A stretch of 64,000 nucleotides of DNA. Source: Oligoflexus tunisiensis. Lineage in GTDB: Bacteria > Bdellovibrionota_B > Oligoflexia > Oligoflexales > Oligoflexaceae. Position 1 is the stretch's first letter, and each line of letters starts with the position of its first letter. Positions 1 through 7,031 of the stretch are shown here, one piece after another. The notes beneath the pieces were generated by a model. It was not told where the DNA came from and made no database searches. It worked only from the letters and a program-made list of their open reading frames with translations. Location: assembly GCF_001748245.1 (NCBI RefSeq), contig NZ_BDFO01000001.1, positions 6,663,346 through 6,727,345 of the forward strand, read 5' to 3'. The position numbers and the translations under genes were made by a program.

Positions 1-1
1 A

Positions 2-298
2 CTATGGAAAAGTCCCCAACGTATAGCGCATCCTGTTCTGATAAAAATTGAAAGCGAACGTGACAGGATCTGATGGATCAAACGTCCCCCAATTAAAGAC
101 GATATCCAGGTTTTGCGAGCGGTCTGCAATTCGCAACGCATTGTGCCCAAATCGACTATATATCGCGTCGCCTACATCATAAGTCTGCAGGAAAATTTTG
201 ACCTGACTCACATCATCTGGAGGTTTGTATTCAAATGCTCCCCACAAAGGTCGAGCCACCAGGAAGAGGGCAGGAATGAATTTCGCCAGAGTATTCAT
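2..298 (-). CDS. Truncated DUF4105 (Lnb N-terminal domain-like) exported protein
   Basis: A 98-codon frame opens at ATG 298 and closes at an in-frame TAG at positions 2-4. Residues 1-21 look like a signal peptide (a Lys, then a hydrophobic run ending WGA). Residues about 38-57 hold the DUF4105 signature (TYDVGDAIYSRFGHNALRI), followed by NWGTFD and an FNFY motif. Family members are normally several hundred residues, and the Bacteroides relative Lnb is reported as a lipoprotein N-acyltransferase (established knowledge, from memory). The stop falls inside the conserved domain right after TLGTFP. The gene is therefore probably broken by a nonsense or frameshift change, with its remainder left of the window. 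A sequencing error is the alternative. It is divergent from the DoxX gene. Confidence 0.6.
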   Translation of the reverse strand: MNTLAKFIPALFLVARPLWGAFEYKPPDDVSQVKIFLQTYDVGDAIYSRFGHNALRIADRSQNLDIVFNWGTFDPSDPVTFAFNFYQNRMRYTLGTFP

Positions 299-387
299 AG
301 CGATTTATGCATAATAATACCCATATGGTCTAGCCATCCACCATCAAGTATTGTCAAATATTGAAGAACAATAAAAAAGGAAGCCCA

Positions 388-777
388 ATGAAAGCAAAGT
401 TTCCACTGATTGCACGTGTGCTCCTGGGTCTGGTTTTCCTGTTCGGGGGGATCACCGGGCTTTTGAACCTAGTCCCGCCGCCAGATGATTTGCCCGAGCG
501 CCTCCAGACTTTTAACAAAGGCCTCATGGCCTCGGGATATTTTTTCACACTTCTTAAAGCCACCGAAACTATCTGTGGTGCCTTGCTGCTTTCAGGCTTC
601 TTTGTTCCCCTGGCTCTTGTGGTCCTGGCGCCGATTGTTGTGAACATCATATTCGTTCATGCGTTCCTGGCGCCCAGCGGACTGCCCTTGGCTTTGATTA
701 TTGGCTTCCTGTTAGCCTATCTGGCCTTTTTTGCGAAACCCTACTCGCCTGTTGTCAAGACGCTGTTTCGCCGATGA
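388..777 (+). CDS. DoxX family membrane protein
   Basis: A 129-residue protein with about four hydrophobic segments (near residues 5-25, 48-68, 72-92 and 98-118). The N-terminal RVLLGLVFLFGGITGLLNL is the usual opening of DoxX/YphA-type small membrane proteins, and the length fits. I chose ATG 388 because an AAAGGAAG ribosome site lies just upstream; a TTG at 361 would add nine unconserved residues. DoxX relatives are linked to redox or thiosulfate chemistry, but the exact substrate cannot be read here. The 3' end overlaps the convergent acetyltransferase gene by 37 bp. Confidence 0.8.
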   Translation: MKAKFPLIARVLLGLVFLFGGITGLLNLVPPPDDLPERLQTFNKGLMASGYFFTLLKATETICGALLLSGFFVPLALVVLAPIVVNIIFVHAFLAPSGLPLALIIGFLLAYLAFFAKPYSPVVKTLFRR

Positions 778-1310
778 ATCCCCCATTGCTCTTTGGTCTG
801 ACCCCAAACTTCGATGGGCCAGGTGTCCATCGGAGGCGGCAGCTGAATGGGTCCTCGCAAGGTGGAACCCAGGCGCTTCGCAAGATTTTGTGAGGGGACA
901 TTCTGGGGATCAATGCAATGGATCACCTCCTTCCATCCCAGTTCCGCGAAGGCCCAGTCGATGGCGGCAGAGGAACCCTCGAGCGCATAGCCCTTGCCCC
1001 AGGCCTCCCGGGCCAGTCCCCAGCCGATCTCGGTGCTTGGCCATCCTTCGGGCTGCCAGGGTCCAAGGCGTCCGACCCATCGACCACTGGTTCGCTCGAT
1101 AACAGAAAACATTGAGAATCCCATCAGGGGCCAGGCGCCTGTTATCGTAGCCATGCCCCGCCAGGCCGCAGCTCGATCCTGAACACCACCTAAAAATCGA
1201 TTCACTTCCGGATCCGCTGCAAACGCAACCCAGGCTTCAAAATCAGCATAGACCGGCGGACGCAGAATGAGTCGATCGGTTGTGAGCGTCGGCCCAAGGA
1301 TAGTAGGCAT
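741..1310 (-). CDS. GNAT N-acetyltransferase, RimJ/RimL type
   Basis: A 189-residue protein starting TTDRLILRPPVYADFEAW, the standard opening of the Acetyltransf_3 (RimJ/RimL-like) group. The acetyl-CoA region follows near residues 85-120 (GLAREAWGKGYALEGSSAAI). The C-terminal half has IHCIDPQNVPSQNLAKRLG, the conserved Asn/Ser-rich end of these enzymes. It should acetylate an amine on a protein N-terminus or small molecule; the substrate is unknown. Monocistronic on the minus strand, overlapping the DoxX gene tail by 37 bp in opposite orientation. Confidence 0.82.
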   Translation of the reverse strand: MPTILGPTLTTDRLILRPPVYADFEAWVAFAADPEVNRFLGGVQDRAAAWRGMATITGAWPLMGFSMFSVIERTSGRWVGRLGPWQPEGWPSTEIGWGLAREAWGKGYALEGSSAAIDWAFAELGWKEVIHCIDPQNVPSQNLAKRLGSTLRGPIQLPPPMDTWPIEVWGQTKEQWGIHRRNSVLTTGE

Positions 1311-1459
1311 GGCATGTTCCCTTGAAAGTTCGTATTTTAAACGGACACTGATTCCTCTTCATGAAATACCATAGTGAGCGCCTGAGTTCCTTATCAAATG
1401 GCTTGATGAAGCAGCCACGGCCGTGTTTAATGGATCTCAAAACCTTTGCGAGGTATTTT

Positions 1460-2236
1460 ATGCAAAAGTCGGTGTCGTCCCACGACGGAGTTGTGATCTC
1501 GTACGAGCTGTCCGGTCAGGGCGGCGAGGCTTTGGTTTTTGTTCACGGATGGCTTGGCAACGGTCACTGGTGGGATGAGCAAAAAAAGGCTTTCGAAGCC
1601 ACATATCAGATCGCGCAGATGGATCTGGCAGGACACGGGCGTTCCGGGAAACATCGCAAGGTCTGGTCGATTGATGGCTTTGCTGAAGACATCAAAGCCG
1701 TTGTTCAGGATGCCGGGCTGAAAGCCTGCCATCTCATTGGGCACTCCATGTCCGGTTCCAACGTGATTGCCGCTTCACTTCTACTGGGAACCCGCGTGAA
1801 GTCGATCATTCTGGTCGACACGCTTTTGGATCTTGATGGAATGCCGCGTTTTGAAGATGTTCAGCCGATGATCCAGGGTTTGCACACAAACTATCAAGCC
1901 ACCATGGAACAGGCCCTGGCCCAGTTCCTCCTGGTCCCGGGTTCACCCCAGGGTGTTCGCGAGCGCCTTAAAAAGGAAATGCTGGGCGTCAATCCCCAGC
2001 ATGCCATCGCTGTGCTGGAACCCTTTTATCGATCGGATATTCGATCGCAGGCGGCTGAAGTCAGCGTTCCCGTGCGCGCGATCAATTCCGATATGAGACC
2101 CACAAACGCGGCAGCGAATCGCAAGTATTTTCGAAGTTTTGATTTTAAAGTCATGAACGGCGTGGGTCACTATCCTATGATGGAGAAACCCCAACTTTTC
2201 AATCAACTCCTGCAGGAAACCCTTGCCGAGCTTTAG
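1460..2236 (+). CDS. Alpha/beta hydrolase
   Basis: A 258-residue alpha/beta-hydrolase fold protein. The oxyanion-hole region is FVHGWLGNGHWW and the nucleophile elbow is GHSMSG. A plausible catalytic His sits in NGVGHYPMMEKP near the C-terminus. ATG 1460 is preferred because GCGAGG lies 7 bases upstream and homology starts with MQKSVSS; an ATG at 1361 would add 33 unconserved residues. No substrate can be assigned; the fold covers esterases, lactonases and dehalogenase-like enzymes. Its stop interlocks (4-bp overlap) with the stop of the convergent HELGH gene. Confidence 0.83.
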   Translation: MQKSVSSHDGVVISYELSGQGGEALVFVHGWLGNGHWWDEQKKAFEATYQIAQMDLAGHGRSGKHRKVWSIDGFAEDIKAVVQDAGLKACHLIGHSMSGSNVIAASLLLGTRVKSIILVDTLLDLDGMPRFEDVQPMIQGLHTNYQATMEQALAQFLLVPGSPQGVRERLKKEMLGVNPQHAIAVLEPFYRSDIRSQAAEVSVPVRAINSDMRPTNAAANRKYFRSFDFKVMNGVGHYPMMEKPQLFNQLLQETLAEL

Positions 2237-2868
2237 TGCTTGCACGGAATGATGGGAAGGCCCAGCACTCCATGAAGGGAGACCTTCCGTCGACAGGCCA
2301 CCGTCTCTGCGATTTCGCTTTCGGTGAAGATTCCCTGCAACCTCCAGAGCCCAGCTCTGAACTCATTCGTTTGATTGACAGCGTTCATGACCCTTTCACA
2401 GTACTGTGGGTCCTGGGCGCTCCGGCAATCCTCCTTGTCAGCGTCGGTCAGAGAGCTGAGTTCATCCAGCGGGTCCTCCGGATGAAAGACGACCGGTGCG
2501 CAGGATGAAGTTGCAAAGTAGTCGCTTTCGACCTCAGCTCCGCCGCCTTCCACATGATGCCCAAGCTCATGGCAATAGATGAGCCGCATCCCATCCCGAT
2601 AAATTTCGGGACTCCGGGCGACCCAGCCCACGATGTGAATACCCCATTTGCCGTCCTTATGATAAAAGCTGCCCCCGGCCGATGTCGGGGAGTAATCCTT
2701 GGGCCAGTCCCCTGTGACCAGTAGCTCCTTGCCGAAACTTTCCAGAACCCAGGGGCCGAGACGGTTCTGGGTCTCGACGATGATGCTGTCATACTGAGGC
2801 CTGGTGATGGCGGCTTCAGCTGCGTGGGAAAGCAGAAAAAATACGCTGAGGCATAATGTGAAACGCAT
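2233..2868 (-). CDS. Secreted HELGH zinc-metalloprotease-like protein
   Basis: A 211-residue protein with a clear signal peptide (MRFTLCLSVFFLLSHAAEAA). The centre has a zinc-site motif HELGHHVEGG followed 10-15 residues later by EVESDYFA, the HExxH...ExxxD arrangement of gluzincin-type metallopeptidases. Four later cysteines (SSCAP, EDCRS, QYCER, ETVACRR) suggest disulfides in the periplasm or outside. I did not recognise a named peptidase family. Start chosen at ATG 2868, after an AGGAAGG ribosome site; a longer frame to 3024 has no signal peptide at its start. A promoter is visible at 2953-2981. The next gene is divergent and its promoter overlaps this one. Confidence 0.7.
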   Translation of the reverse strand: MRFTLCLSVFFLLSHAAEAAITRPQYDSIIVETQNRLGPWVLESFGKELLVTGDWPKDYSPTSAGGSFYHKDGKWGIHIVGWVARSPEIYRDGMRLIYCHELGHHVEGGGAEVESDYFATSSCAPVVFHPEDPLDELSSLTDADKEDCRSAQDPQYCERVMNAVNQTNEFRAGLWRLQGIFTESEIAETVACRRKVSLHGVLGLPIIPCKH

Positions 2869-2931
2869 ACGTTTATCCTTCCTGTACCTGCCGCCCCCCG
2901 CCTGCAGACTTCGGGCAACGGCTTTGCGGTC

Positions 2932-2960
2932 TTGGAATGCTCGCTGGATACTCGTATAAT
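2932..2960 (+). promoter_or_regulatory. Sigma70-type promoter for the lipoprotein-like gene
   Basis: TTGGAA at 2932-2937, a 17-bp spacer, then a perfect TATAAT at 2955-2960. The predicted start point near 2967 leaves a leader of about 70 bases before the GTG at 3036. The -10 bases are shared with a promoter on the other strand. Confidence 0.65.
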
Positions 2961-2981
2961 TCCAAAAACTTGCCGATGCAA
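2953..2981 (-). promoter_or_regulatory. Sigma70-type promoter for the HELGH protein gene
   Basis: Read on the minus strand: TTGCAT (2981-2976), a 17-bp spacer, then TATACG (2958-2953). The start point would be near 2946, about 78 bases before ATG 2868. It overlaps the opposite promoter at 2953-2958, so polymerase could occupy only one at a time. Confidence 0.5.
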
Positions 2982-3035
2982 CTTGGAAAGTTTTGCACCC
3001 TGACCGATAAGTAAATATAGCCAAGGAGCCAACAC

Positions 3036-3629
3036 GTGAAAAACGCCAGCCGGATATTTATGATCCTGTGTTTTGCAGCATATGGCCACGGCTGTGAACA
3101 GGCACAAACCGAACTCCCGCTTACGACCAAAGATATACTCAGCGCGGACGGCAAACGCGCCAACGCCAATACCGATTCCAAAAATAGTCCGGAAGAAAAT
3201 CCTCAAAATACATTCACCGAAGAATCCACCGATGAAGAGGTGGAGAACGCGGTTGCCATTGAACCTGTTCCCATTGGAGGAGCTTTCCTTGTATGCCTGG
3301 AACAGCAGAAAGGCTCGAGTTCCACAGCTTTATGCCGACTTGAGGATGAATTGGAGCAGAGAATGGCGCCACCACAAAGCTGGCAGTTGACCTACTATGT
3401 GCAAACAGCCAAGGAAAAGATTTCGCTGGTGAGCAAGGATATACCGATGGATGATCCGATCGGTTTCAGCTGGCAGGTGAATCTTGGGAAATACCGCCTT
3501 GCGAATGTCATGGTGGAGATCTACGATACCGAGAAGGGCACAATGGATATCACAGCGCCCATTCTCATGGATTCCAAGACAATGCGCCCTCCCGCTGGCC
3601 AAGACCCCCGGGGAAAAAAACCGAGATGA
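3036..3629 (+). CDS. Putative lipoprotein, unknown function
   Basis: A 197-residue protein that starts at GTG 3036, decided by an AAGGAG ribosome site 7 bases upstream. Residues 1-20 are a signal sequence ending AAYGHGC. The Cys would be the lipid anchor, but His at -2 is unusual for a lipobox, so lipidation is uncertain. Residues about 25-80 are acidic, polar and low-complexity (many E, N, T, S), a typical linker. The folded part, about residues 85-185, includes two cysteines (VCLEQQ, LCRLED). I recognise no family. It is divergent from the HELGH gene and shares its promoter region. Confidence 0.6.
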   Translation: MKNASRIFMILCFAAYGHGCEQAQTELPLTTKDILSADGKRANANTDSKNSPEENPQNTFTEESTDEEVENAVAIEPVPIGGAFLVCLEQQKGSSSTALCRLEDELEQRMAPPQSWQLTYYVQTAKEKISLVSKDIPMDDPIGFSWQVNLGKYRLANVMVEIYDTEKGTMDITAPILMDSKTMRPPAGQDPRGKKPR

Positions 3630-3636
3630 TCAGCTC

Positions 3637-4569
3637 CTAATTGCGGCCGGACTCCGCGAGCATCTCCGCTTCAAGACCGGCCAGCCTCTGTTTGGCAAAG
3701 TTCATAACATCCTCCTGATTGTTGTCCATTCCCCATTGAGCCGTAAAAGCTGCATTGGCTGCCCAGCGCTCCATAATGTGCGTGGCCATCCTATCGTAGG
3801 TTGTCCCTCCGGCCTGCGCGTAGAGGTCCAGCAGTTTCCGCAGCTGCTCCTCTCCAAAGCACCCGAAGAAAACCCCGAAGTCCACGGCAGCATCGGCAAT
3901 CTCCGCTTCGGTCCAATCAAGGACGCCGATCAACCTTAACGAATCGTCAAGGAGCATGTGACCAGGATGAAGGTCTCCATGCACGAGGGCGGCCTCATTC
4001 GGCCAATAGGAGTCTTCATGGAGCCAATGCATCCAGCGCTGCCAGACAGTTTCCGACGGCTGAAGGAAGTTCCGGGTTGTTTCACAGCCTTTGAGCAGTT
4101 TGCTGCGCGTCTCAGGAATGGAGACCTGGCGTCCGCCTGCTGCAAGAACGTCCTTCTTATCGACCCGATGAAGCTCGGCCAGAAATCGCGCCGACGATTC
4201 CATAAACGTGTCCTGCGGACCGCTGACGTTGAGACCATTCCACCGAAGCCCTTCCTGAGGGTCATAGGTCCACGCCGGAGTCCCTGGCAGCCGTGGGTAG
4301 GCAATCAGATCAACCTCATGGATTTTCCAGTTGGGAACGGCGACGGACAATCGTGGGCCCAGCAGTTTCAGAATTTTCGCTTCATTGATGCTGCCCTGAT
4401 ACGCGTTCGGGCGCCGTGGAGCTCTTAAAATCCACTCCACACCGTTTTCGTCCTGAGCATTCAGAACAAGAAAGTCCAGACCGGATTGGTCAAATTCCTT
4501 CTTGTCCGTGATCAGTTTCAATCCATAGCTCTGAGCGCGTTGGAGTAGCGACGGAATATCCTGGATCAT
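3637..4569 (-). CDS. Macrolide 2'-phosphotransferase-like kinase (Mph family)
   Basis: A 310-residue aminoglycoside/macrolide kinase-fold protein closely resembling Mph(B)-type enzymes, which use GTP to phosphorylate the 2'-OH of macrolides. Visible motifs: WILRAPRRP (nucleotide-binding Arg/Pro segment), FLAELHRV, the catalytic loop LVHGDLHPGHMLLD with His where APH enzymes have Asn (as in Mph proteins), and the metal motif VLDWTEAEIADAAVDFG. The order, spacing and length match the family. ATG 4569 is preferred (AGGA upstream, MIQDIP start); 4593 would add eight residues. No mobile element or resistance partner lies beside it, so this looks chromosomal. Real drug specificity is inferred only. 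Confidence 0.8.
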   Translation of the reverse strand: MIQDIPSLLQRAQSYGLKLITDKKEFDQSGLDFLVLNAQDENGVEWILRAPRRPNAYQGSINEAKILKLLGPRLSVAVPNWKIHEVDLIAYPRLPGTPAWTYDPQEGLRWNGLNVSGPQDTFMESSARFLAELHRVDKKDVLAAGGRQVSIPETRSKLLKGCETTRNFLQPSETVWQRWMHWLHEDSYWPNEAALVHGDLHPGHMLLDDSLRLIGVLDWTEAEIADAAVDFGVFFGCFGEEQLRKLLDLYAQAGGTTYDRMATHIMERWAANAAFTAQWGMDNNQEDVMNFAKQRLAGLEAEMLAESGRN

Positions 4570-4780
4570 GATGATTTTCCTTATTTGGTTCAAAACGTAA
4601 ACTGTTTGCTCTCATGCTGCCCCCATGCCCTCTCCTGTACAGCTCGTTCGCCAGTATAGATCAAAAGGCCGAGCAAGGCATCCCCTGTTGAGGCCGTTTC
4701 AAGCCGGAATCGACAAGCTGCCGGGAGAGGTGCATACTGCAAGAGGGATCCCTTGGCTGTAGGATAGGCAGGGCAGCGTC

Positions 4781-5674
4781 ATGAAGAAGAATATCCTGGA
4801 CATTCATGGAGTAAAAATTCACACGCTTGTGCTGGGCGCAAGGACGAGTCGTCCTCCCGTTGTGTTGCTGCACGGATTGAATGACTGCAGCTACACCTGG
4901 CTGCATATTGGTTCTGTTCTGGCTCGGGATCGCCAGGTTTATATCCCTGATCTTCCTGGCCATGGATTTTCTGAGAGACCGGATGCCAGTTACGAGCTCA
5001 GCTGGTACGCGTGGATCATGTCGGAATGGATGAAAGCGGCTGACATTACCGTGGCGGACCTTGTCGGACATTCCTTTGGTGGTGGTCTCGCGCAAATGAT
5101 GCTGCTGCATTGCCGACAGCGCGTCCGCCGCCTGGTTCTGGTTTCACCTGGAGGCTTGGGTCGTGAAATCTCATTCGTCATGCGGCTGGCTGCGGTTCCG
5201 CTGCTGGTGGAACGACTCGGCCAGCCCTTTATGGAAATTGGGACAAGGATCGCCCTGCAACTGGCACGGGATGGTCGCCAGCGCGCGGACATCAGGTTTC
5301 TGAGCCGGGTCAATTCGATAAACGGATCAGCACGGGCGTTTTCCCGAACGGTCCGTGACCTTGTCGATTGGCAAGGACAGCGAAGAACCTATGCGGATCG
5401 CGTTCATGAAGTGGCGGATCTACCACCGATCCTGCTTCTCTGGGGAAAGATGGATGCGATCATTCCAGCCCGGCATGCCACGGTATTCGCAAATTGCGTG
5501 AACAACGTTCGCGTGTTCCTGTTTGAAACCTGCGGCCATTATCCACATTATCAAAAGCCTGATCTTTTTGCGGAAAAGGTCTTGGAATTTCTTGACGAAT
5601 CCTTCATTCAACCGGCTCAGGTCGATAGGGACCGGATCAGGTCAATGGGAGGTCGGGCTGCTCTGGCAAGGTAA
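4781..5674 (+). CDS. Alpha/beta hydrolase
   Basis: A 297-residue alpha/beta-hydrolase with VVLLHGLNDCSYTW at the oxyanion strand, DLPGHGFSERP, the nucleophile elbow VGHSFGGGLA, an acid-bearing strand LLLWGKMDAIIPARH and the catalytic His in CGHYPHYQKPDLF. This order (HG..., GHSFGG, D, H) is the complete catalytic set of the epoxide-hydrolase/MhpC-like group. Substrate unknown. It is divergent from the Mph gene, with 211 bp between. Its last 38 bp overlap the convergent kinase gene. Confidence 0.85.
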   Translation: MKKNILDIHGVKIHTLVLGARTSRPPVVLLHGLNDCSYTWLHIGSVLARDRQVYIPDLPGHGFSERPDASYELSWYAWIMSEWMKAADITVADLVGHSFGGGLAQMMLLHCRQRVRRLVLVSPGGLGREISFVMRLAAVPLLVERLGQPFMEIGTRIALQLARDGRQRADIRFLSRVNSINGSARAFSRTVRDLVDWQGQRRTYADRVHEVADLPPILLLWGKMDAIIPARHATVFANCVNNVRVFLFETCGHYPHYQKPDLFAEKVLEFLDESFIQPAQVDRDRIRSMGGRAALAR

Positions 5675-6848
5675 ACGTGAATCGGCTGCCGCCTTGCGCT
5701 CGGGGCTCCACCCAAAGCTTGCCCTGATGAGCATCAATGATTTTCCTGGAAATGTAGAGGCCCAGGCCCAATCCGCTTCGTTCCCTGTTGCCAAGCTGGA
5801 AAAAGCGCTCGAAAATTTCGGTTCTCATGGATTCGGGAATACCCTGACCCATGTCACTGACGGAAATTTCCAGATCACCGTCCTCTTTATTTCGCAGCTC
5901 CAGAGTAATCACGCCGAACTTTCTTGTGAATTTGATGGCGTTATCCATGAGGTTGGACACCACCTGCTTGATGCGTTCCCGATCACAGGAAACCAGTCTG
6001 GATCCCTCGGGGAGGATGGATTCAAGTTGGATCTGCCTGGCAGCCGCTTTGTCGGCGAAGTTCTCAACCGCTTGCCGGATGAGCTCGCCCACATCATGTT
6101 TCTCCATGTGCAATTCCAACCGGCCTGCAGCCATCCGTTCGACGTCAAGGAGATCGTTGATCATCTGAATGGCAGTCCCGGCATTGCGGTTTATGATCTC
6201 AATCCATTTTTTCCCCTCACTGCTGACTATCGGAGAGGAAGGGTGGTTCAGAAGCATGTCTGAACAGGACAGAATCGTTCCAATCGGATTGCGTAGGTCA
6301 TGGCTCACAATCGCAAGGAATTCATCTCGCGTCAGAAGATCCGCTTTCGTCCTCTGATGGGCCTGCTGTTCGTTCGACAGCAGGACAGCGCTATCCTGAA
6401 AAGAGGAGTCTGTTTGAAAGCGCTCCGATGCGAGATCCTTATCCGTCACGTCGCGTTCCTCGCGAAGGATGGCATGTTCGTCACTCTTGATTTGATGGCG
6501 TTCCGCACTTATCACGGAATCCACCAGAGCTCGCTCGGTACGGATGGTGGCATCGGCATGTCGTCGTTCATTTTCCAATTGGTCATTCGTAATGAAGCGT
6601 TGGGGTGCCTGATCCTGCGAAGTTTCCGGCGGACCTGACTCCATTTGCTTATCGACATCATTTCTTATTTTATCGACTTCAGCATCCGTCGCGTTTCGTT
6701 TGGCACGGACGGATCCATCCGTTCTTTTTTTAGCGGCACCATAGGCCTCATCCAACGATTGATCCGCCCTGCTTCGTTCAACGGAAAGGCTCTTATCGGT
6801 CTTTTCGCGTCCTTGATGCACGCGCTCGTGACTGTTGTCGCTCTGCAT
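5637..6848 (-). CDS. Cytoplasmic histidine kinase with repetitive N-terminal helix
   Basis: A 403-residue sensor kinase with no membrane segment. Residues 1-165 are charged, predicted helical and repetitive: units of about 11 residues around (E)R.x(A/T)D.x(L/I), such as VERSRADQSL, AKRNATDAEV, ENERRHADAT, AERHQIKSDE. HisKA follows with the phospho-His in AIVSHDLRNPIGTIL. The HATPase carries N (SNLMDNAIKFT), G1 (SDMGQGIP) and G2 (GLGLGLYISRKI) boxes. There is no receiver domain. ATG 6848 is chosen for the GGAGGG upstream. What it senses is unknown; the repeats look like a long coiled-coil signal conduit or docking rod. It is divergent from the five-PAS hybrid kinase. Confidence 0.88.
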   Translation of the reverse strand: MQSDNSHERVHQGREKTDKSLSVERSRADQSLDEAYGAAKKRTDGSVRAKRNATDAEVDKIRNDVDKQMESGPPETSQDQAPQRFITNDQLENERRHADATIRTERALVDSVISAERHQIKSDEHAILREERDVTDKDLASERFQTDSSFQDSAVLLSNEQQAHQRTKADLLTRDEFLAIVSHDLRNPIGTILSCSDMLLNHPSSPIVSSEGKKWIEIINRNAGTAIQMINDLLDVERMAAGRLELHMEKHDVGELIRQAVENFADKAAARQIQLESILPEGSRLVSCDRERIKQVVSNLMDNAIKFTRKFGVITLELRNKEDGDLEISVSDMGQGIPESMRTEIFERFFQLGNRERSGLGLGLYISRKIIDAHQGKLWVEPRAQGGSRFTFTLPEQPDLPLT

Positions 6849-6951
6849 GGATAGCCCTCCATGGGCGATAATAGAGTGAAGGGAGCGCAAAAGCTAGAAC
6901 CGTCATTCTTCAAAAGCTGGCATAAAACACTCATACCTGGTAGAACAGTCG

Positions 6952-6977
6952 GACTCGCCCCTCAGGGGGGCGCAGTC
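6952..6977. other. GC-rich hairpin between divergent kinase genes
   Basis: Inverted repeat GACT-CGCCCC (6952-6961), loop 6962-6966, then GGGGCG (6967-6972), one unpaired base and AGTC (6974-6977). It has no T-tract on either strand. It could be a regulator site or an RNA structure in the leader of the rightward kinase gene. Confidence 0.35.
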
Positions 6978-7031
6978 TCGGATCGATTACGGTTGGCCTT
7001 AAGATTGCAATAGCCAGCGAAAGCCTGGTGG

